From: Caryophanon sp036309765
GTDB lineage: Bacteria; Bacillota; Bacilli; Bacillales_A; Planococcaceae
Assembly (NCBI GenBank): GCA_036309765.1
Contig: JAXJTE010000251.1
Span: 1-12,460, forward strand
Reading direction: 5' to 3'
DNA: 12,460 bases
This document shows, piece after piece, positions 1-5,003 of the stretch; position 1 is the first letter of the stretch, and each line of letters starts with the position of its first letter. A model generated the notes under the pieces. That model ran no database searches. It saw only the letters and a list, made by a program, of their open reading frames with translations, and had not been told where the DNA came from. The translations under genes and the position numbers were made by a program.

Positions 1-325
1 AGTATGAACGTGTCCACAAACTCGGCAAGTGCCGAAGATGCGGGAATTCTTCACGCAACTTTTTAGAAGTCACCCCTTTAATTTTTGCCATCATATCCGC
101 AGGGCTTAATGATGGTAGTGCGTTGAGAAACATATGCGTATAGTCTTTATCGCATTCAAGTGCGACAATTTCTATTTGCAATTCCTCACACACTTCATGT
201 ACTAACTCTTTAAAGCGGTATTCTACCTCTGCTTGAAGAAAAATCTTTCTTCTGTATCGAGGGCAGAACACAAAATGATAGTTCAATAATGATACCGTTG
301 TGTTTGTTTTTCGATATTCGTTCAT
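1..325 (-). CDS. tnpA: IS200/IS605-family Y1 transposase TnpA (partial, runs off the window edge)
   Basis: Reading the minus strand from an ATG at 325 gives 108 residues with no stop before the window edge, so the C-terminal part, including the expected catalytic Tyr, is missing. The N-terminus (TVSLLNYHFVFCPRYRRKIF) and the later stretches NALPSLSPADMMAKIKG and HLPSLWTRSY are typical of single-strand, Y1-type IS200/IS605 transposases, which cut and rejoin hairpin ends during replication-linked transposition. The metal-binding HUH motif should read His-hydrophobic-His after ECDKD. Here it reads Tyr62-Thr63-His64, so the first His is replaced, which may inactivate the enzyme. No clear ribosome binding site is visible, which fits the weak translation known for IS200. 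The family call is firm; activity is doubtful. Confidence 0.88.
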   Translation of the reverse strand, partial: MNEYRKTNTTVSLLNYHFVFCPRYRRKIFLQAEVEYRFKELVHEVCEELQIEIVALECDKDYTHMFLNALPSLSPADMMAKIKGVTSKKLREEFPHLRHLPSLWTRSY

Positions 326-369
326 AAATCAATCGTATCAGTTTCACTAAAAAACTGCAACATATGATT

Positions 370-397
370 AAAAAGAAAAACCTTCAAATACTTGAAG
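370..397 (-). terminator. Terminator-like hairpin in the IS left end, upstream of tnpA
   Basis: On the minus strand CTTCAA (397-392) pairs with TTGAAG (387-382) around a 4-nt loop, followed by a run of Ts with one C (380-371). It lies between the element end and the tnpA start. IS200 is known to carry a terminator here that shields tnpA from transcription entering from outside; the same role is inferred. The stem is only 6 bp, so strength is uncertain. Confidence 0.55.
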
Positions 398-449
398 CAG
401 CACTAACCTTCAGTTGACCATGGTACTCCGTATTTGACCTCACTATCAT

Positions 450-469
450 CCCACATCTAAAGGAGTGGG
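450..469 (-). repeat. Subterminal hairpin of the IS200/IS605 left end
   Basis: CCCAC at 450-454 pairs with GTGGG at 465-469, enclosing a loop of about 10 nt. Imperfect hairpins of this kind close to the element tip are the sites recognised by Y1 transposases. Its position between tnpA and the interrupted gene fits that role. Confidence 0.55.
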
Positions 470-475
470 CTTTCT

Positions 476-846
476 TGTTCGGAGAATCTGTAACTTAGCG
501 CATCATACGCTTCACGCACCGCGATGACGTCCTCTACCTTCGCACCGTGTAACGCATTAATTTGTGCGACGACACGCTCAGCTTCTGAACGTTCAACAAC
601 CGTCTGAAACGTTTGTCGTACAGCAGGCTGTGCAAGCTTTGTCGTCTTCATCGTACCGTTTGCGTCATATTGCAACTCATCACCACGCACGCGCACATTT
701 GTGACCGGCACCGCATCGACCGTCGTCAGCTGCTTCGTGTTCACATTGTACGCAGATAAAAAGCCGTTGTTCGATTCATTCGCAAAATAAATCGTGTCGC
801 CATGCGCTGCTATATGCGCCGCACGCACTGTCGTTAAGCGCTGCTA
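476..846 (-). pseudogene. Remnant of a secreted surface-protein gene, truncated at both ends by insertion sequences
   Basis: A stretch of about 120 codons reads LTTVRAAHIAAHGDTIYFAN, then a segment with SAYNVNTKQLTTV and VRVRGDELQYD. This resembles the short beta-propeller-like repeats annotated as DUF5050 in Bacillales surface proteins. It continues into a helical segment (SEAERVVAQINAL, then VEDVIAVREAYDALS) like the helical modules of S-layer-associated proteins. An in-frame TAG about 10 nt upstream of the recognisable homology marks the junction with the IS607-type right end. The C-terminal part stops within the helical module, where the IS200/IS605-type end begins. No signal peptide, start codon or natural stop remains. 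The 5' part is not found beyond the other side of the IS607 element, so some sequence was probably deleted. The domain naming is from memory of the pattern and moderately sure; the truncation is clear. Confidence 0.6.
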
Positions 847-847
847 C

Positions 848-1060
848 TAAAAACATAGACAAATATCTACGTTTAGACAATTTCCTATTTCCATGAATCT
901 CATTTCGCCACTTACTCGCTACTTTGATTGATATGATTCTCCATAGGCGTAAATTCCGATGTAGCCCACCGTACATATACAAGTTTTAGTTACGTTAAAA
1001 CCTTGTATTCTTTTGCTTTCTCTAAGTTCAATGCAGCATTTTTATCTCGATCGATTACGA
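848..1060 (-). ncRNA. Probable omega RNA (reRNA) of TnpB, overlapping the tnpB 3' end and element right end
   Basis: TnpB nucleases of IS200/IS605 and IS607 elements use a guide RNA made from the 3' part of tnpB and the right end, with the guide taken from DNA flanking the element. The roughly 140 bp between the tnpB stop (990) and the apparent element end have no credible coding content, and contain GTGGGC and TACGCCTATGGAGA stretches that could belong to the scaffold. No fold was computed; both limits are estimates. The guide would be read from about 847 downward, within the surface-gene remnant. Confidence 0.45.
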
Positions 1061-2150
1061 GACCACAGTTTTCACAATGATATGTTCGCTCTGCTAGAGA
1101 TAAACGTTGCTTTTTATGCCCACAGCACGAACATAGCTTTGAACTAGGGTAAAAGAGATTTACTTGACGCAACTCAATTCCATATTCTTTACATTTTTGT
1201 AATAACCACAAAGTAAAATAATAGAAATTTTGTTCCGAAACTGCTTTGGCTAAATGTCTATTTTTCATCATACCTTTAACATTCAAATCCTCAATTGTAA
1301 TAAACGATGGCTTGGCTTTCACAATCGTCGATACAACGGACTTTACATGCTCTTTTCGAATATTGGCAAGGCGTTGATGAATCTTCTGAATGTGTAGAAT
1401 ATTTTTGTTTATGTTCGCTCTTTTAGCAGCAGAGTTGTCACCTCTTTTCTTTAAAATTTCGTATTTGCGAGACAAAGAGCGTTGTTCTCGCGTTAATTTT
1501 TTCTTTAGCTTCTTTACTTCTTTTGTTTTATTAATATTTTTAGCTACAAAATCGTTACTACAAATAGCAAAATCCTTTAAGCCTAAATCAATCCCCAACC
1601 CCTTATTAGATAAGGAGGTAAGTGTAGTTTCTTTCGGAGGAATTTCACAAAGTACAGATACATAATATCTACCTGCTTTGAATGAAACCGTACCGCTTTT
1701 TACAACGGCATCGACTGGAATATAGCCATACTCTTTCAAGCGCATCCAGCCAATTGTAGGGATTTTAATGCGATGACGCTCTGCAATCCAATCTGTTTTA
1801 TTGTTTTTAGGGAAATAGGCTTTTACAGACTGATTCTTCTTCTTTTTAAATTTTGGGTACTTTGCTAACCCTTTAAAAAAGTTCTTAAATGCCTTTTCTC
1901 CATTCATAATGGATTGTTTAACCGCTTTGCTGGATACTTCTTTTATCCAAAAATCTGTTTGTTTTGTGTGGGTGTTATTGAGCCACTTTGAAAAATCAAA
2001 CCCACTTAAAAACGTACCGTCTTTTTCATATTGTTGCTTAACTTGTTGCAGATACAGATTGTATACGTAACGACACGTCCCGATTGTTTGATGTATTTTC
2101 TGTTTTTGGGTAGGGGTAGGGTGTATTTCAACAAAAAATGCCTTTTTCAT
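990..2150 (-). CDS. tnpB: TnpB, RNA-guided RuvC-type nuclease of an IS607-family element
   Basis: The 386-residue protein is full length for TnpB. The N-terminal part has the family pattern IGTCRYVYNLYL followed by KYPKFKKKKNQS. The split RuvC core is intact: Asp188 in GIDLGLKDFAICS, Glu287 in ITIEDLNVKGM, and Asp369 in IDRDKNAALNL. A zinc ribbon lies between the last two, with Cys340, Cys343, Cys359 and Cys362. The start ATG overlaps the tnpA stop by 4 bp (ATGA), so the two are translationally coupled. TnpB proteins are DNA nucleases guided by an RNA from the element's right end; they re-cut the empty donor site and so help the element persist. With all key residues present the gene is probably functional, unlike its IS200-type neighbour. 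Confidence 0.95.
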   Translation of the reverse strand: MKKAFFVEIHPTPTQKQKIHQTIGTCRYVYNLYLQQVKQQYEKDGTFLSGFDFSKWLNNTHTKQTDFWIKEVSSKAVKQSIMNGEKAFKNFFKGLAKYPKFKKKKNQSVKAYFPKNNKTDWIAERHRIKIPTIGWMRLKEYGYIPVDAVVKSGTVSFKAGRYYVSVLCEIPPKETTLTSLSNKGLGIDLGLKDFAICSNDFVAKNINKTKEVKKLKKKLTREQRSLSRKYEILKKRGDNSAAKRANINKNILHIQKIHQRLANIRKEHVKSVVSTIVKAKPSFITIEDLNVKGMMKNRHLAKAVSEQNFYYFTLWLLQKCKEYGIELRQVNLFYPSSKLCSCCGHKKQRLSLAERTYHCENCGLVIDRDKNAALNLEKAKEYKVLT

Positions 2151-2749
2151 TGTAAATCCTCATCCTCCCCTAGTGTTTTTTTATACTTTCGTAGCCCGTA
2201 AATACGGCAACTAAACACATGAATAATAGAAATCAAGTCTTGTGTTAATTCTTCTTGTGGAGAAAGTGTTTCGTTGTTCACAACGATTAGCTCTACACCA
2301 TGTTTCTGTACAAAACGCTCAAACCACTCATATCCGAAACGTACAAAGCGATCTTTATGTGCAATAATAATACGTTGCACATTACGTTCCATCACATCAT
2401 CAAGTAACTTATTCCATTTTTTACGCTTGTAATTTAAGCCGCTGCCTATATCAGAAACAACTTCATCTACAATCAGCCCTCTAGCGTTGGCAAAATCACG
2501 CAAAAATTGAATCTGATTTTCTAAATCATCTTTCTGTCCTGCGTTGGAAACTCTAGCATATATAATGGTACGCCCTACTTGATTTTCGGTTTGAATTCCC
2601 ATATATGCCTCATATTGTGAGTGCAAATAATACCTTCTTCCTTTAGGGTTTCGGTGCGCGATTAATGTGCCTTCATTATCCCATCTTTGAAGTGTCTTAA
2701 CTGACACATTCAACAACTGTGCAAATTCATTTGGTTTATATTGCTTCAT
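2147..2749 (-). CDS. tnpA: IS607-family serine recombinase (transposase) TnpA
   Basis: The 200-residue protein has the two-part IS607 layout. Residues 1-50 form a MerR-like winged helix (KPNEFAQLLNVSVKTLQRWD, then KGRRYYLHSQYEAY). From about residue 60 a small serine-recombinase catalytic domain follows: RTIIYARVS carries the nucleophile Ser68, with QKDDLENQ, DIGSGLNYKRKKWNKLL and IIIAHKDRFVRFGYEWF after it. It catalyses excision and integration of the element through a circular intermediate with little target specificity. It is followed by tnpB with a 4-bp overlap. No strong ribosome binding site or promoter is obvious upstream. Length and motifs are complete, so it is likely active. Confidence 0.95.
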   Translation of the reverse strand: MKQYKPNEFAQLLNVSVKTLQRWDNEGTLIAHRNPKGRRYYLHSQYEAYMGIQTENQVGRTIIYARVSNAGQKDDLENQIQFLRDFANARGLIVDEVVSDIGSGLNYKRKKWNKLLDDVMERNVQRIIIAHKDRFVRFGYEWFERFVQKHGVELIVVNNETLSPQEELTQDLISIIHVFSCRIYGLRKYKKTLGEDEDLQ

Positions 2750-2830
2750 AATTCAAATATTACTATACGTCCGCTATTTCGTCTACACTTGTCTACATTT
2801 AAGTACAAATATAGACAAAACAATATACTG

Positions 2831-3040
2831 TTTCTAACTCCTAAATACTATTTTTCAGTATCTTATTACAGAGCATGCATCGTCTCAACGTCTTTATTTG
2901 TACATATTTTGGCACTTTTTAAAAACGACATCATTTCGAGTTTTTTTATTGTTTGAATCATCATTTTCGCGCAAAACTAATGATACAAAACATATACAAA
3001 CATAGTACACACATTTACAATTCTTCAATCATCTCACAAT
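2831..3040. other. Non-coding stretch between the IS607 left end and the SLH gene terminator
   Basis: About 210 AT-rich bases with no credible gene on either strand. A small inverted repeat, ATACT and AGTAT, lies near 2846-2862. I see no trace of the 5' part of the surface-gene remnant that lies on the other side of the IS607 element. Confidence 0.5.
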
Positions 3041-3082
3041 AAAAAAAACGGATTTGGCACACATTGACATGACCAAATCCGC
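3041..3082 (-). terminator. Rho-independent terminator of the SLH protein gene
   Basis: On the minus strand CGGATTTGG (3081-3073) pairs perfectly with CCAAATCCG (3057-3049) around a 15-nt loop. A run of eight Ts (3048-3041) follows. It starts just after the stop codon at 3089. Confidence 0.9.
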
Positions 3083-3088
3083 AGTTTG

Positions 3089-4864
3089 TTATTTAATTGT
3101 TACTTCGTCTACAGACGGGTCTACGTATAAATCATCGACTACAACACCATTTGCCTCAGCGTATACTGCTGTCGCATTGCCAAATAAGCCATATACGTTA
3201 CCAGAGCCTTTTAACGTAAAGCTACCTGTCGTCTCAACGTTTACGTTCGCAATATCACCTTGCATCGTTAACGTATCAACGTGAGCTGGTAAGTATAAAT
3301 CTTGTAAATGACCGCCTTCTTGCACCGTAATAGATATTTCATTCGTCGCTGTTAATGATGTGACAAATGCATTGCGAGCAATTGTGACTTCTGTTACTGG
3401 TGCATCTAACAATAATTCTGTCTCTAATAACGCTGTAAATGTAATATTTAATTCACCGCTTGCTTTAATCGTCTCATATTCACCTAATCCAATTGTGTAA
3501 ACTGAATTTGCTGGCGCATCCACAACAACTAAATCAAAGTAGTCATCAAAATCAACGACGTTTGCATATTGTGAGCGAATCGTAATCGGAATGAAGTTTG
3601 TGAACCAGTCACCGTCAATGACAACTGGTGCCGACGCTGTACCATTGTTCGTAATTTCGATCGCATTCAAATCTGTAATAATATCATCTTCAATTGATAG
3701 TGATACGATTGCACCATCAAGCATAGCAGATTCATTGAAAATTCGTGCTAACGATAAATCAACACCTAACTTCACCGTTTCATTGTTATAACGAATCGTT
3801 ACCTCATTTGATGACGAGCTGACAACTTGAGCATTTTCAATATCCTCTAACTCAAATACATAAGTTGGTTCTTCCTCTTCCTCATCCGGAATTGTCGGTT
3901 CTTCCTCTTCCTCATCTGGAATTGTTGGTTCTTCCTCTTCCTCATCCGGAATTGTTGGTTCTTCCTCTTCCTCATCTGGTGGTGTTGTCTCACCTGTCGT
4001 TGGTGGCGTCGTTCCTCCTGTAGTCGGCGGCGTCGTTTCACCTGTCGTTGGTGGCGTCGTTCCTCCCGTACTTGGCGGTGTCGTTTCACCTGTAGTCGGC
4101 GGCGTCGTTTCACCTGTCGTTGGTGGCGTTGTTCCTCCCGTACTTGGCGGTGTCGTTACCGCTTCGTCCTCTTCATCAGGCACAGTTGGCTTTTCCTCGC
4201 CTCCGTTAGCTGTTTCTTGCTCCATTTTTTCAACTGTTTGTAATAGCTTTGCTAAAAACGATGCAAAATGCACACGCAATACCGCATTTTTCGGGTTGAA
4301 CACTTCCACGTTCGAAATGCCTAGCGCATTAAAGAGCTGAACCGCTTCCTTCGCCTCCGCTTTAACAGCTGCTAAGTCTTTCACATTGCTCGTTAATCCT
4401 TTATCTTTCACATACTGCGCTAAGTTCGCATCTTTTGCTAAACGTGATAATACCAACACTAAGTTTTCACGCGTCAACATGCCCGCTGCGTTTAATTTGC
4501 CTTCACTGCCGACGAACACACCTTCATCGTACACAAGTGCTGCGTATTGCAGTAGCTCACGATCTTTCACCGCAAGTGGCACGTCGCTAAAGCGCGCTTT
4601 CGTCTCCCAGTTCGCTGGAATTTCCTTCCCTGTAGACTGTAAATAACGCCCAAGCATTTTCACTACTTGCCCGCGTGTAATTTCACGCGCTGGCGAAAAC
4701 GTCGTTGCTGAAGTCCCTTTAACAATTTGCATATCTACTAAATAGTTGACTGCTTGCTGCGTCGTTTCATCGTATCTCGTAATATCTGTAAATGCTGTCG
4801 CTGCCTGTGCAGGTGCTGCGACAACGACAGCTGCTGCCGTTACAAATGGAATCATTTTTTTCAT
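3089..4864 (-). CDS. SLH-domain cell-wall-anchored surface protein with Pro/Thr and acidic tandem repeats
   Basis: The 591-residue protein starts at an ATG preceded by AGAAAGGGG at good spacing. A signal peptide ends near residue 22 (APAQA-A). Three SLH-type repeats follow at about 24-78, 90-145 and 160-212; these normally bind pyruvylated secondary cell-wall polymer. The conserved TRAE-type motif reads TRGQ in the first, TREN in the second and LRVH in the third, so the third looks degenerate. Residues 237-292 are seven tandem copies of TTPP[ST]TG[GE], and about 293-333 are PTIPDEEEEE-type units, together making a stiff, acidic spacer. The C-terminal 255 residues are rich in beta-forming Val, Ile and Thr, and the last 130 look like beta-helix rungs. 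No catalytic motif is recognised. It is probably a structural or adhesive wall protein. It is transcribed alone, between two terminators. Confidence 0.9.
   Translation of the reverse strand: MKKMIPFVTAAAVVVAAPAQAATAFTDITRYDETTQQAVNYLVDMQIVKGTSATTFSPAREITRGQVVKMLGRYLQSTGKEIPANWETKARFSDVPLAVKDRELLQYAALVYDEGVFVGSEGKLNAAGMLTRENLVLVLSRLAKDANLAQYVKDKGLTSNVKDLAAVKAEAKEAVQLFNALGISNVEVFNPKNAVLRVHFASFLAKLLQTVEKMEQETANGGEEKPTVPDEEDEAVTTPPSTGGTTPPTTGETTPPTTGETTPPSTGGTTPPTTGETTPPTTGGTTPPTTGETTPPDEEEEEPTIPDEEEEEPTIPDEEEEEPTIPDEEEEEPTYVFELEDIENAQVVSSSSNEVTIRYNNETVKLGVDLSLARIFNESAMLDGAIVSLSIEDDIITDLNAIEITNNGTASAPVVIDGDWFTNFIPITIRSQYANVVDFDDYFDLVVVDAPANSVYTIGLGEYETIKASGELNITFTALLETELLLDAPVTEVTIARNAFVTSLTATNEISITVQEGGHLQDLYLPAHVDTLTMQGDIANVNVETTGSFTLKGSGNVYGLFGNATAVYAEANGVVVDDLYVDPSVDEVTIK
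3866..3976 (-). repeat. 30-bp tandem repeat coding for PTIPDEEEEE units
   Basis: Three full units plus a leading partial unit (PPDEEEEE) are in frame within the SLH gene. Copies differ only at scattered synonymous positions such as TCC/TCT and GTC/GTT, showing recent duplication. Copy-number change by slippage would keep the frame. Confidence 0.9.
3977..4156 (-). repeat. 24-bp tandem repeat coding for TTPP[ST]TG[GE] units
   Basis: Seven in-frame units are followed by a TTPP stub. The order of variants is STGG, TTGE, TTGE, STGG, TTGE, TTGG, TTGE, so a three-unit block (72 bp) is itself partly repeated. This points to expansion by block duplication. The encoded segment would be an extended, possibly O-glycosylated spacer. 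Confidence 0.9.
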
Positions 4865-4890
4865 CGAAATACCCCTTTCTTCTACTTACT

Positions 4891-4915
4891 ATATCGTGCA
4901 AAATAACTACTTTAT
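4891..4915 (-). promoter_or_regulatory. Possible weak sigma-D-like or sigma-A promoter of the SLH gene
   Basis: On the minus strand CACGATAT (4898-4891) matches 6 of 8 bases of the sigma-D -10 consensus GCCGATAT, with TATA 14 nt upstream against the ideal TAAA. The same site holds TATAGT, a fair sigma-A -10, but with no good -35 at 17 nt. It is correctly placed about 30 bp before the start codon. Which factor uses it cannot be decided from sequence. Confidence 0.3.
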
Positions 4916-4930
4916 AAGTCGTCATAAAAG

Positions 4931-4974
4931 AAAAACAACACTTGAGTGGAGTGCCCACTCGAGTGTTGTTTTAT
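4931..4974. terminator. Strong bidirectional terminator between the two surface-protein genes
   Basis: A 16-bp stem (4934-4949 with 4955-4970, one G-T wobble) has a 5-nt loop. It is flanked by As on the left and Ts on the right, so it gives a T-tailed hairpin on either strand. It lies just after the stop of the 928-residue protein (5004) and before the SLH gene, and so isolates the two units. Confidence 0.92.
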
Positions 4975-5003
4975 TAAATCAAATCAGTATTGTCACGATG
5001 CTA

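Larger units (their letters stand above)
1..480 (-). mobile_element. Left part of an IS200/IS605-type insertion sequence
   Basis: The element comprises the partial tnpA plus about 150 bp of non-coding left end. A subterminal hairpin with CCCAC/GTGGG arms lies at 450-469 and a small T-tailed hairpin at 370-397. Surface-gene coding sequence begins just beyond, so the boundary lies roughly between 470 and 500; I cannot fix the exact base. The right end is outside the window. Confidence 0.65.
848..2830 (-). mobile_element. IS607-family insertion sequence (tnpA + tnpB)
   Basis: Two overlapping genes, a serine-recombinase tnpA and a tnpB, give the classic IS607 arrangement. Non-coding flanks of about 140 bp (right end, below 990) and about 80 bp (left end, above 2749) carry a shared sequence, TTTGTCTAT followed by a T/A-rich stretch, near 855-870 and near 2808-2825. 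Several further copies of TAGACA or TGTCTA lie close by, as expected of recombinase binding sites. Boundaries are approximate because IS607 elements make no target duplication and the crossover dinucleotide cannot be identified here. Confidence 0.75.

Noticed and set aside
776..982. 68-codon frame downstream of tnpB
   Set aside because: Spans the IS607 right end and the junction with the surface-gene remnant; the region is better explained as omega RNA and element end.
2866..2961. 31-codon minus-strand frame starting MIQTIKKLEMMSFL
   Set aside because: No ribosome binding site, no recognisable family and low-complexity AT-rich sequence; not the missing start of the surface gene.
3847..4113. 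Arg/Lys-rich open frame (88 residues) overlapping the SLH gene repeats
   Set aside because: It is the alternative reading frame of the tandem repeats in the SLH gene; open only because the repeats lack stops there.
3866..4156. CRISPR-like regular repeats
   Set aside because: Repeats are contiguous, without unique spacers, and code in frame for protein repeats.
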